A DNA stretch of 64,000 nt. Origin: Argyresthia goedartella (taxonomy: Eukaryota; Arthropoda; Insecta; Lepidoptera; Argyresthiidae). Location: the NCBI GenBank assembly GCA_949825045.1, contig OX463836.1, forward strand, positions 11,363,829 through 11,427,828, in the 5' to 3' direction. A model generated the notes under the pieces. The model did not search any database and was not told the origin of the DNA. It saw only the letters and a program-made list of their open reading frames with translations. Made by a program: the position numbers and the translations under genes. This document shows, piece by piece, positions 10,380 to 20,744 of the stretch (within the stretch, counting starts at the first letter, position 1; the number at the start of each line of letters is the position of its first letter).

Positions 10380-11640
10380 TTTATTTTTATTTATTTATTA
10401 ACATAATTTATCTATGCCTTGACAGCCGAGGCCAAATCGACATAAATTACAGATATATACCAATAAAATAAAATATTTACAATCCAAATTAAAATTCACA
10501 ATATGTCATCAATCATAAATCAATTAAATCAATTAATAAAAAACCAAATTCAATGTTATAATTTGACATTACTGTCATTCCATCATCTCGCAAAACCTGC
10601 CACACATTCGCACAATGTCCCTCCATGCATCACCAAACAGATCGTTCAGTGGTGCTACCGCCAACAGAGCATTCAGGCTGTCCCGCGCCCGGACAAGCGG
10701 AGACTGCCGGCGCGCCACCGTGCGGTGCGAGCCGCCCGCTAGCAGCTGGTGCCTGCGCCCGCGTACGTAATTGTCAGGCACAAATAACGCGCATACCGCA
10801 CTGACAAGCGTCGCGCAGTCACTGTCGCCTCGCAACAATCGACACACAGTCAGAAGTTGTTCAGTGTTACGTCTCACCTCTAGTGAGTTATATCCAAGCA
10901 TACCCAATATAAAAGCGGTTGGATAGAGATAAGGGTAGTACCCAAATTTCCTCTTATATAGGTATCGTAAAAAAGCTTTTTGTACCTTCTCGAGCATAAG
11001 GACGTATGAGCTTTCGTGTGGATTCCAAACAACCGAGCTAGATTCCAGTTTGGTTCTCACTAGGGCAGTGTAAAGAAGCTGTACCACACCCAGATTACGG
11101 AATCCCTTACTATTCCGAATCACAAACCCCAATCTTTTAAAGCATTCCTTGGCTAAAGTGCTCATGTGCTCATGAAATGTAAGTTTAGGGTCAAACGTAA
11201 CACCGAGATCGTTCATCGAATACACTCGAGTCAAGGACTCCGCGCCGAGTGTATACGTCACGCTAATAGGCCGAGGAGAGCGCGTGAAAGTCATTACGCA
11301 ACATTTTTCACTATTGAATAGGAGTTTGTTGCTCACACTCCATCTATAGACCGCATCTAGATCTTCCTGTAGTAGCCTACAGTCATTTTCTGACATTATG
11401 GGAAGTACTAGTTTGAGGTCGTCCGCGTACAGTAGGCATTTAGAATATTTTAGCACAGATTCTAGGTCATTTATCATGATGATAAATAACAACGGACCAA
11501 GAATAGAGCCTTGGCTAACACCCGACCGCGTGTGGTACGGCTGGGACTCAAAGCAGCCATGTCGCACAAACTGTTGGCGGTTTGTCGCACGAACTGTTGG
11601 CGGTTAGATAACAAACCCATCCCTATTACACAATGCGCAG
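10380..11640 (-). mobile_element. 5'-truncated LINE
   Basis: A minus-strand LINE starting inside the reverse transcriptase at about 11640 and ending in an (AAAT)n-like tail near 10380-10400. At 11552-11610 a GTCGCAC.AACTGTTGGCGGTTT unit is tandemly duplicated. This shifts the frame just upstream of the long ORF, whose peptide would otherwise continue SNRQQFVR. The truncated left half is typical of incomplete reverse transcription. Confidence 0.8.
10575..11567 (-). pseudogene. LINE reverse transcriptase, partial ORF2
   Basis: 330 codons. Residues about 15-30 read SGVSQGSILGPLLF, and the catalytic box LLYADDLKLV follows at about 43-52. The thumb motif YSMNDLGVTFDPKLTFHEHM and a conserved C-terminal domain (LVRTKLESSSVVWNP; QKAFLRYLYKR) come next. 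The catalytic pair of aspartates is present, but the fingers and endonuclease are absent, so it cannot act alone. The 'SKCLLYADDLKL' style is that of Jockey/I-group elements of arthropods; the exact clade is uncertain. It ends NDLFGDAWRDIVRM, followed by a stop and the untranslated end. Confidence 0.8.
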
Positions 11641-11660
11641 ACGATGCGTCGCGGCGCTGA

Positions 11661-11912
11661 ATAATAATAATACCTTGGACACTATTTACACACATTGATC
11701 TAGCCCCAAACTAGGATTCCCTGTATCTTGGGTACTAGACCACGATACACATAATTATATAGATAAACGTTATACTTAGATTGACAAACCACCATGACTA
11801 GGGTACAAACATCCGTTCTCATCAAACAAATATTTGCCTCCACCGGGACTCGAACCCGGGAATCTTGGCTTCGTAGGCAGGGTCACTGCCGACTCGGCCA
11901 TTCGGGTCGTCA
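11661..11912 (-). mobile_element. SINE family 1, copy 1
   Basis: tRNA-derived SINE read on the minus strand. The head carries ACCCGAATGGCCGAGTCGGC (A-box) and GGTTCGAGTCCCGGTGG (B-box). A body with GTTTGTACCCTAGTCATGG and CCTAGTTTGGGGCTAGATC and an (ATT)n tail follow. Other copies: 16030, 25805, 33400, 40452 and 50440. It needs a LINE for movement. Confidence 0.85.
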
Positions 11913-12318
11913 TCATGCATCTCCATGAACTATCAATTATAAAAACAAATTGGCATGACGTAACAGAGACAAGTTAGCTAACATTTTGTATATATTCTTA
12001 ATTATGTAAGTAGGTATAGTTTATATTTTTGTAACGGCATAAAGGCTAAGGTCGAGCCACCGCTATCAGTAGCTATGATCGTCTATTCTATCTACCCCAA
12101 AAGAGATGTCCCGATTCAGCTGTAAAAATTGTAAGTTAAGAATGATAAGTCTGAATTTCTTGTTCGTTGAGAAGTTCGTTAGGCGTACAATAGTCGAACG
12201 GAAGATTGGTTCAGGAAGTTACGGTTTCAAGTTAGACAGAGAAAGCATGTATGCCCGCAAGCCGGTATTTCGCATCAGTTAGCGGTGTATTGCGCCAGAT
12301 TGATCGTTGTTGTACATA
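11913..12318. other. No gene recognised
   Basis: Sequence between a SINE and the mariner, with no recognised content. The mariner's left TA target lies at 12317-12318. Confidence 0.3.
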
Positions 12319-13601
12319 GGGCGCACTGTAAGTTTCCGGAACTGGCCACTTACATAAACAATATTTAAAAATTTATTGCAACATTTGAAAATAGAACTCT
12401 TTAGCTGTAGAATGCAGTTTGTTTCATCTGACTGCCTTTTGTTTTTACCTTGTGGCGCCATTTAAAAAATTGTGTGTCTGCATCAACATGGATTTAACTC
12501 GGGAAAATTTTCGTAGTATGATTTTCTACGATTTTAAGTGTAATTTGACAGCTCAACAGAGCATCGCTTGGCTTGAAACAGCTTTTAGCAATGAAGCACC
12601 ATGCAAGACAACTGTTTATAGCTGGTTTGCAGAATTCAAGCGTGGTCGTATCAATCTCAGTGACGAATCTCGCGATGGTCGGCCGTCCACCGCTGTGACC
12701 AACAAAAACATCGATGCTGTGCGCCGTATGATTGAAACAGACAGGCATGTGACCTACCATGAAATTCGCGCATCCTTAGAAATAGGCATGAGTCAAATAC
12801 AATTAATCCTACACAAACATTTGGGTGTGAGAAAGCTGTGCTCGCGGTGGATCCCACACAAATTGACCGAGGCTCAAAAAACGGACCGCGTCACTTGGTG
12901 CAGTGCCATGCTTACCAGATTCAACGAAGGTGCGTCAAATTTGGTGTGGGACATAGTAACAGGTGACGAAACATGGATTTATTGCTACGATCCCAAAACA
13001 AAGCAGCAATCGAGCGTATGGGTCTTTCAAGATGAGCCGAAACCAACCAAAGTGGCGCGCGTGAAAAGTGCATCTAAGCGGATGATTGCTTCTTTTTTTA
13101 ATAAAACTGGACACGTGGCTACTGTTGCTTTAGAGAATCGTCGTACAGTGAATAGTGACTGGTACACGAACATTTGTTTGCCGGAAGTTATTGACGAACT
13201 CCGTAAAAATAACCGTAAACGCCGTATCATCCTGCACCACGACAATGCTAGTTCTCACACGGCCAGACAGACAAACGACTTTTTGAAGGCAAAAAATGTA
13301 GAACTCATGAGTCATCCTGCATACAATCCCGACCTGGCACCTTGTGACTTTTTTCTGTTCCCAAAAATTAAGAACCAATTACGCGGTCAACGATTTTCAT
13401 CACCAGAAGAGGCTGTCGAGGAGTATGAAAAACACGTTTCAGAGGTCACCACAGAGGAGTGGCACAAAAGTTTTCAAAACTGGTTTCATCGAATGAAAAA
13501 GTGCATAGACGCCAAGGGAGATTATTTTGAAAAACAATAAATTAATTTTGTACCTTTAATAGTATTTTTTCATATTCATTCCGGAAACTTACAGTGCGCC
13601 C
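12319..13601 (+). mobile_element. Full-length mariner transposon
   Basis: Inverted termini GGGCGCACTGTAAGTTTCCG match over at least 23 bp (12319-12341 and 13579-13601). A TA precedes the left end; the right flank is CA, so one copy of the target duplication has probably mutated. The 1.28-kb length and single intact transposase are normal for mariner. Confidence 0.92.
12488..13540 (+). CDS. Mariner transposase, apparently intact
   Basis: 350 codons from the ATG in CAACATGGATTTAAC; further upstream starts are in frame, but 345-350 residues is the family norm. It cuts and pastes the element at TA sites in the nucleus. The N-terminal half (1-110) has two helix-turn-helix DNA-binding regions, including SIAWLETAF and TTVYSWFAEFKRG. 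The linker motif WIPHKL is at 121-126. The catalytic triad is present: D160 (TGDETW), D252 (HHDNASSH) and D287 (APCDFFLF), with 34 residues between the last two (DD34D). YNPDLAP precedes D287. There is no stop or frameshift. Resemblance to the cecropia subfamily and to the transposase part of SETMAR is inferred from memory. Whether it is active is unknown. Confidence 0.93.
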   Translation: MDLTRENFRSMIFYDFKCNLTAQQSIAWLETAFSNEAPCKTTVYSWFAEFKRGRINLSDESRDGRPSTAVTNKNIDAVRRMIETDRHVTYHEIRASLEIGMSQIQLILHKHLGVRKLCSRWIPHKLTEAQKTDRVTWCSAMLTRFNEGASNLVWDIVTGDETWIYCYDPKTKQQSSVWVFQDEPKPTKVARVKSASKRMIASFFNKTGHVATVALENRRTVNSDWYTNICLPEVIDELRKNNRKRRIILHHDNASSHTARQTNDFLKAKNVELMSHPAYNPDLAPCDFFLFPKIKNQLRGQRFSSPEEAVEEYEKHVSEVTTEEWHKSFQNWFHRMKKCIDAKGDYFEKQ

Positions 13602-15743
13602 CACGTATTTTGTGTGATGGTACCATTTATTTTTTAGTATATATGGGCGCTTGGAACTTCTTTTAGTGGTCGACCACGATTTATAATATTTGTTTGGGAT
13701 ATCGTATAGATATCCGTCGTAGTTTTACGACGTGAGTACTCAATGATATTTCATGTGCTCGCTAGTAGCGGCTTGTGGTGGTTCCAATTATATATTTAGT
13801 TCACGGCAATAACGATCCGAATAGACCGGTTTACACAATTGCGATTTGATTTTCCGAAATGGGTTTGAACTAGCGGTTTCCTCAAAAGGTCCGTAACGTT
13901 TTGAAACCTTCAACTCTGCGCAATTTGAGCTGGATGTTATCGAAACGTTGTCATTAGCGCTTTTGGAGATCTAACCCACACCACAGCGAGGTACATACTC
14001 CGGTAAATACCGATCTATGTATCAAACTGACCACAGCACTTCCTCGACCGAGCCCAACCATAAATACTCGACTCAGCCTACACATTAGACCTCCAGCGAA
14101 ATTCACATTTAATTTAAAGATGCAACTTGAATCCAAACCGATCCAAGGCAAAGCAAAACAATCTACCCGGTCCTAAACAATGAACTTTAGACTGTAATTT
14201 GATCTCTTCGCGCGTCCCCGACATTACTCAAATGTCAAAAATATCAACAGGATAGGTTATCTGTGTTGACAACGTTTATACTTTGTTCTGAATTTGTTAT
14301 TTCCATCCGCGGAACCTCATCGATCAAACAGTCTCCCTATGCCCTGCCAACCTAGGTTTAGCCGCAACTAAACTCCTGTCTAGCCTAGTCTAAAATCCTA
14401 ATGTTATACCACGTCCATTATCGACACCACTCGAAAATGGATGAGTTTGATTTGAATGTGCTTGTATGTTTAATGACTGTGTGTGTGGGAATTTCAAAAC
14501 TCGCTACTCGAAAGGAATGAGGAGAGGATTAGCCCGCGAATATCCTAAGAGCCAATCCAGGAACCCTATGGTGAAGGAAAAAGGAATTTAGGGTCGTTCC
14601 AAGCCCAGACTCAGACTCAGATCAATTACCTACAAGTTCTTATCTAACGACCCAAGGATAGTTTTGGAATTTAGGGTAGGTTGATTTAAAGGATAAGAAC
14701 CGAGGTATATCTCGGCGCTTCAGACACTCACGAAAATCCACTGTAACACGCAATCACAACTCGTCTAGTACCAGACGCGTAAAACGGCGAACCGAAACTG
14801 TTTAGAATTACTGAAAGATGAGTGTCACAGTAGCTTGACGCAGAGACTGAATGCCTCCCCATCCCACGCTCTCGTATTTATAGACCCCACATGTCTGAAA
14901 AAAAAATGGCGTCCTTTGCGGAACACGCGCTGCCCAAGCGAAAGCTTCTTATCCCTAACTACACAGGGTCTAATTTCAATCAAACATGCCATGCAGATCC
15001 GCCGTTCTACAAATTGTGTGTACGCATAGTTTCTAATCAACCATTGGCTATCACTCAAATCATTTGGTATTGCCGATACACAGAATTTGTCGATCGCTGG
15101 CTATAAAAAGCGGTTTTGATTAATTTAAGCCTTCCCGACCGCTAGCGTCTAGGACAAAGATCACTAGAATGATATTCAAACCCGTGATGTCAAACTCGCC
15201 ACAACGTACCAAACAAACGCAATTGTATATTTGCAGTCAACATAATAGCTTTCTCCGTATAGTCCCATAAGAACCTTCCATTATTTAGTTATTCATAATT
15301 TATTCAGCACGCAGCCAAATCGGCTCTGATCCCTACACATTTCGCAGGAATGCGCCAAAAAAACCTGACCTGACCTCTCGCTCTCGGCTCATTGTTTTTT
15401 GCCAACTTACCCTGAGCTACTCAAAAACCCAAACGTTAAATGAACCGACTCTTGTATTCAATGTGTGTACCAATACAGCGCGGCGATGGGCTAGCCCTCT
15501 GTCACGCAAAATGAAGTATCAAATGTACTGACTCTTATGTACCATTACATTTTGTTTATATTTATATTTGGTTTTGTTTAGGTATATTCTTGTGCGCATT
15601 TTAGTCAGTATTCCTTTTATGCAGTTCAGTTTGCTAAAAAGTAATTTAACCTAATGTTGCGGGGCTAACTAAATAATGAATGCATGCCGTAGCATGCTGC
15701 TTGTTTTGTGAAAACTTCCTTGGATTGTCCAATGTATCCATCA
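13602..15743. other. No gene recognised
   Basis: About 2.1 kb with no recognisable protein. Positions 15480-15530 contain GGCGATGGGCTAGCCCTCTG, a fragment of the CCCATACGG family. At 14825-15058 both strands have short open frames without a domain. This is the longest stretch in the first half without an identified repeat. Confidence 0.35.
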
Positions 15744-15913
15744 GAACGGTTTGATGTAAAACAAAAAAGGTGTTTTTCATTTCAAAAAACTGGAACGGTT
15801 TGATGTAAAACAAAAAAGATGTTTTTCATTTCAAAAAACTAGAATGGCGGCGTCTGCGCAGGGTAAAATGTATGTAAAATAGTAATTTTTACCTGCGCAG
15901 ACGCCGCCATTTT
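15744..15913. repeat. 49-bp tandem duplication plus GC-rich hairpin
   Basis: A unit starting GAACGGTTTGATG occurs twice with 49-bp period (15744 and 15793). It is followed by an inverted repeat AATGGCGGCGTCTGCGCA (15843-15860 with 15894-15911), 18 bp perfect with about 33 bp between arms. Confidence 0.7.
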
Positions 15914-16029
15914 GGTTCAACTGATCCGCCGCGCATTATTCAAGTTGGATTCGCAAACGAACGTACAATAAAATTGCAGAAAACAGACGGACGGACAGCG
16001 GAAGCAGTAAATGGAACACATTGACATTT

Positions 16030-16285
16030 GACGACCCGAATGGCCGTGTCGGGAGTGACCATGCCTACCAATCCAAGGGTCCCGGGTTCGAGTCCTGGTG
16101 AGGGCAATTATTTGTTTGATGAGAATGGATGTTTGTACCCTGGTCTAGTTTGTATATCTATCTAAGTATAATATTTATCTATGTAAGTATGTGTTTCGTT
16201 GTCTAGTACCCAAAATACAGGGAATCCTAGTTTGGGGCTAGATCAATGTGTGTAAATAGTGTCCAAGGTATTATTATTATTATTG
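16030..16285 (+). mobile_element. SINE family 1, copy 2
   Basis: Full-length plus-strand copy. Head GACGACCCGAATGGCCGTG, B-box GGGTTCGAGTCCTGG, body and (ATT)n tail. A few substitutions in the A-box region separate it from the other copies. Confidence 0.85.
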
Positions 16286-16390
16286 CCTGTGGATCCTTAG
16301 AATTTAATTTATTGGGATCTAAATATTTATATTGGTTTTTCAATCGAAAAGTTGGTATCTATTTTAGTTTTAATAAAGTCTTCGTTTTAA

Positions 16391-17278
16391 TAAAGTCGAC
16401 CACAAGTAATAAAATTGTAATTTTCACAGATTCTAAGAGCAGTCTACAACATTTAGTGGGATGTGCTAAGGGCAGTATCGTCGGTAGACACGAAACTTAC
16501 CTCATTATTAAATGTATCCATAGAATGATTCGTAACGGGGTTGAAGTTCGTTTACAATGGATTCCTTCACACGTGGGCATCAAGGGTAATGAGATAGCAG
16601 ACTCACTTGCATCCGAGGCTCTTCGGAATGGCATACCTCTCGACACGGTACCGCACTACACTGACCATCTTCCAAAATTGAAAATCGACAACTACTTTAG
16701 ATTTAAATCCTATTTCAATGACTGCTCTCAAAACAGAGGCATCTGGTACAGAACCGTTGTAGACGTACCACCTCGCGTACCTTGGTTTGCCTCACGAAGC
16801 TTCAACAGAAGAGAACTAGTTCTCTGCTTCCGAACCCGAACTTACCACATCCCACTTAACAAATTTAGTTTCACTATGAATAAAAGAGACGACCCTAATT
16901 GTACCCGATGTGAGAGGGAGGAGGACCTCCTTCACTTAGTTCTCGAGTGTAAAATAAATGAACAACCAAGGCTGGACCTCCTCGAAGAAACTCGGTGCTC
17001 TGAGGGGGATCTTCTCTTCCTTTTCCATCGAATTCTAAGCTCAGAGTTCACTGTCGAGTATAGTAACAGATTCTTAAGTTTCTTGATAACCTCTTTGAAT
17101 CTGAGATGGGAACACTACAAAATACTTATGTAACTAACCAATTTTAGATTTATTTAATGTTATTTTCTTTTGTTAAAGTAATACTGTAAGCACTGTAACT
17201 TTGTTAATTATTTTTAAGCTGACTTAATCATAAGATGTATGGCTTATAAAATAAATAAGATTAAAAAAAAAAAAAAAA
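16391..17278 (+). mobile_element. 5'-truncated LINE with poly(A) and target duplication
   Basis: The 13-bp sequence GTCTTCGTTTTAA flanks the insert (16378-16390 and 17279-17291). The insert ends in a run of about 16 A (17263-17278) and begins inside an RNase H domain. These are hallmarks of target-primed reverse transcription of a partial transcript, and the clean duplication points to a fairly recent insertion. Confidence 0.9.
16393..17133 (+). pseudogene. LINE RNase H domain and C-terminus, partial
   Basis: The open frame extends upstream to 16246 into a SINE; only the part from about 16393 belongs to the LINE. It opens with KIVIFTDSKSSL (first RNase H aspartate), then WIPSHVGIKGNEIADSLA, the final RNase H motif with the catalytic histidine and aspartate. 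The C-terminal tail has a Cys-His pattern CTRCEREEDLLHLVLEC, a zinc-knuckle-like motif usual in LINEs that carry RNase H (I, Nimb, LOA and R1-like groups). The reverse transcriptase and endonuclease are missing through truncation. No stops lie within the retained part up to the natural end at 17133. Confidence 0.85.
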
Positions 17279-17291
17279 GTCTTCGTTTTAA

Positions 17292-18168
17292 CCAACCCCT
17301 TTAACCAGCAAAATAGGTTAGGATTTATATATGATGTGCTTAGTACCCGACCGGCAGTGTATAGCAAAAACAAATATTTACAATGCATATACAGGCCAAA
17401 TTTCCTCGGAAAATTTAACAGCATGGCAACTTTGGCAATGGCTCCGCAACTTTGGCATCCTAATATGAGCTTTCCGGATGTTTGCATATAGCTGTAGAGT
17501 TACTAGTAAATTGTTGCAAATTATGTCAAGACGACGCTTTAGGCAAAAACAGCCATTTATAATAATAATAATAATATTTTTATTCATTAAAGTATACATT
17601 TGAATTACTTGTTAATTACATTAGTAAAGAACAAGGTATGTTCACTACCCCCTAAAGAGGGTGAACCTTGTGGTATAGATGAGTAGTAGCCCTTCCCACC
17701 AGTAAAAAACACATTTTCTAATTCGATTTTAACAAAATTATCATTGTTCATAAGATTAATAATTAATGATTAATGAAAAATATAAATTGAATTATTTTTA
17801 GACAGAATAATATCAATTAACACAAAGGTTTCTAATCTTTGAGGAGTGAATTTGTGTGTTTGTAATAGAGAAGTTGGGAAGCGTAATGTTTGAATGTTTT
17901 AGTGTTTTTTTTTTTTTATGTATTTAATTTTTCATATCCAATTTTTAAACCTCAAGTTACGCAAAATAGGAGTATTAAAGCAGATTGATTGTTTATGCTA
18001 GCTTGTTGATCATGAGTGCCAGCTTCCGTTCCCTAACATAAGAAAACATCAAAATACTTTTATATTAGATTTTTTCTCTCGATGGAAATGTCAATCACAA
18101 AATCAGATCATCGCATAAAATTATTATATCGCACTTGATTTGAATTGTTGTATTTGTTATTGGGAAAT
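17292..18168. other. AT-rich, no gene recognised
   Basis: AT-rich sequence with (ATT)n near 17560-17580 and a T10+ run near 17908. No protein or repeat recognised. Confidence 0.35.
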
Positions 18169-18485
18169 ATTAAACTGCACAAGAAAAATAAGATTTGCAC
18201 AGCAAATATCAGGGCAATATACTGCTTCATAAAATATTTACGGCACCGTATGTATCATCCTTAATCGAACGGAGCAGCCGAGAATGCCGTGAGAACCCTA
18301 AAAATAAGTGAAGGGTAAAGGAGGTGACTGACGCGCAGCCCCCTTTATCCTTCGTGTTAGGTTGAACATATAAGAACAAAAAAAAATACTTAAAACATAA
18401 ACACATAAAATATTTAAAACATGACAAGTGTTTTTGTTGATCCTTTTTTGCTGTGCAAATCAGTATATTTGATGTGCGATTAAAT
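18169..18485. repeat. MITE with ATTAAACTGCAC termini, copy 1
   Basis: The right terminus AAATCAGTATATTTGATGTG...ATTAAAT is the inverse of the left end type seen more clearly at 34945-35186. Here the left end is partly changed. The interior carries the 'ATCCTTCGTGTTAGGTTGAA' core shared with other elements in the window. Confidence 0.6.
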
Positions 18486-18639
18486 ACTAGCCTTTGTTAA
18501 TTATGTAATTATTTGAAAAAATGTTACGTAATATTGCTCTGTTAGTCCTTTATATATGGGCCAGGAGGGTTTTTTGACTTTTGAATTCGTAATTTCGTAA
18601 TTTTTTTATTAAACTACACAAAATAGACATACAGATAAC

Positions 18640-19005
18640 TTATATAAAAAAAAAGGTCAAGTGTAAGTTGAACTCGCGCTGGAAGGGTTCCGTACCACCG
18701 TACAATGGCAGGGATGGTGTGGAGTGAATATTTTGTATTTTTCATAGCAAAATGATGTTTACAAAGTTATTGGTGCAGTTATTTTCACATTCATAAGTTT
18801 CTAGGTGACCTACAGATAAACAAATTATTTGATTCTGTTTTTTAGTATTTGTTATTATAGCGGCAACAAAAATACATCATCTGTGAAAACTTTAGCTCTC
18901 TAACTATCACGGTTCAGCCTGGAGACAGACGTACGTAAGGAGGAAAGCGGAGGCTTAGAAATAGGGTCCCGTTTGGCACCCTACGGGTACGGAACTCTAC
19001 GAAAC
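18640..19005 (-). repeat. GGGTTCCGTACC-family repeat, copy 2
   Basis: Inverted copy of the family at 8085-8440. Contains GGTTCCGTACCACCGTACAA and CCCGTTTGGCACCCTACGGG. The two ends are well kept; the middle is diverged. Confidence 0.65.
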
Positions 19006-19484
19006 ATGAACAAAGGCAAGCTTATCCTAAGGCTTATTCTTATTACCATAATAGTAAGCTGTAGACGAAATTCTAAGTACTTAAATAAGTATTGGATGCT
19101 TACCTATGAAATTGGCGAAATTTTCTCACAGATTCAGGCGTTCATTATTTGTGTAATTCGATATATATTTCCTTTTTTTTAAGTTTATTTAAAAGTTTTA
19201 CATCTATATTTATATACATTAATTTTTAGTTTGATAACTAAAATGTATTCTTCAAAATCAGTTCGTCCTACATGCTATCCATTTTCATATTCAAGATTCG
19301 TATTATTTTTGAACAGCTGACACTTTAAAAAATTAAATGCTGTTAGCTAATAATGACTCATTTATACACACAAAGTTTTATAAAGTTAGGATTTGTCATT
19401 CTGAAAAAAAAACGCAAAAATTTTGTAGTTCTCCATTCAAAACTCTGATTTAATACGAGTAAGGGGTAGTCTGTTTTAAAAAGT
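19006..19484. other. No gene recognised
   Basis: AT-rich, nothing identified. Confidence 0.3.
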
Positions 19485-19610
19485 TTCTGCCTTGGATGTT
19501 TATGTGTGTGTGACGTCGTTGTTTCTGGTTCTCATGACACAGGGCATCCTAGTGTGGGGCCACAAGCAATGTATGTGCCTGTTTGTAAATGTTTATATTT
19601 ATAATAAGTA
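19485..19610 (+). mobile_element. SINE family 2, 3' part
   Basis: Shares GACGTCGTTGTTTCTGGTTC and ATCCTAGTGTGGGGCCACAA with the complete copies at 44030-44222 and 52860-53058. The tRNA-like head is missing. Confidence 0.7.
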
Positions 19611-19650
19611 GTCTATATTCGCTGTCTCCAACATCCATCCCGATCCCTAG

Positions 19651-20467
19651 AAAGGACCATGGGCAGTATTGTATGAACTCTGGGCCAACTTTTTCCAGGA
19701 TTGTTTAACGGTAATGAAACTTATGTCATCTGAAAGCGACAGAGTGTGCTTCGTTTCATATTAAAGCAGAAAAGTTCAATATTCGTAAAATCCAGCGCTA
19801 AAATTGAGTTTTCGTAGGGTTTTTCTAATTTATATTGTTTATATTTAAAAAAAATTATGTTGGCTTTCAAAGGAAGGTCTTTATTTGAAATCAAGTCAAT
19901 GTCAACAGTTTGAATTGTCACATTTGACATTTTGAGTGAGAAGTGACTTGTCAATTTATCATTGTGCTTGCGTACTGGCAAATTAATGAGAGTTATTTAT
20001 AAAATTTTACAAGTATAACAGTCAAAGTAATACCACATATATTTTTCTCGATTGTAAAAAGTTGTGTTTTTAATATTTATTTTCTCTTCGTAAACTTTCT
20101 CTACATTTCTTTCCCTACCAAAAAGCCAAATATGACTTAGGTTCAAAAATCAGTCCCGAAAAAATACATCTCCTGTAAATATTTGTTCACATTTCCAACA
20201 TTGTCCAACACTAATGAAACTCATATAGTATGAAATTTCTTCGGGAGTACCTCGTTTCAAATTATTGCAAGTAGGACCAAATTCTACGCAAACGTTTTGA
20301 AAAAAATATAAATATTGAAACGACCTGAAACACCATTTTGTCGCTGGATTTGAACTGAGCTGCTGTAATATAAAACGAAGTGCACCCCAAGAGCTTTCAT
20401 ATGACATGATTTTCTGTACTGTTGGACAAGGTTGAAAAAGTGGGTCCAAACTGACTCATGGTCCTTT
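19651..20467. repeat. 817-bp inverted-repeat element
   Basis: Left end AAAGGACCATGGGCAGT...GGGCCAACTTTTTC and right end GAAAAAGTGGGTCC...CATGGTCCTTT are inverse copies with several mismatches and small gaps over about 90 bp. The interior repeats related blocks (TAATGAAACT...GCTTCGTTTCA). No transposase frame. Probably a non-autonomous DNA transposon. Confidence 0.55.
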
Positions 20468-20510
20468 ACGTTTAAAGGTCATTCAACTACTAGAACACGA
20501 TCATTATGCT

Positions 20511-20744
20511 TGCTATAGAACGTAAGTGTACGTATTATACAGGCTGTAACAAAAGATGTAGTTGCTATAGAACGTAAGTGTACGTATTATACAGGCTGTA
20601 ACAAAAGATGAAGTTGCTAAAGAACATAAGCGTACGTATTATACAGGCTGTAACAATAGATGAAGTTGCTATAGAACGTAAGCGCACGTATTATACAGGC
20701 TGTAACAAAAGATGTAGTTGCTATAGAACGTAAGCATACGTATT
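20511..20744 (+). repeat. 52-bp satellite array, left part
   Basis: Four full units and a partial fifth of a 52-bp repeat (GCTATAGAACGTAAGCGTAC...ATTATACAGGCTGTAAC). The array is interrupted at 20744 by a LINE and resumes at 22735. Confidence 0.95.

Noticed and set aside
12494..13378. Antisense frames within the mariner
   Set aside because: Shadows of the intact transposase; no independent support.
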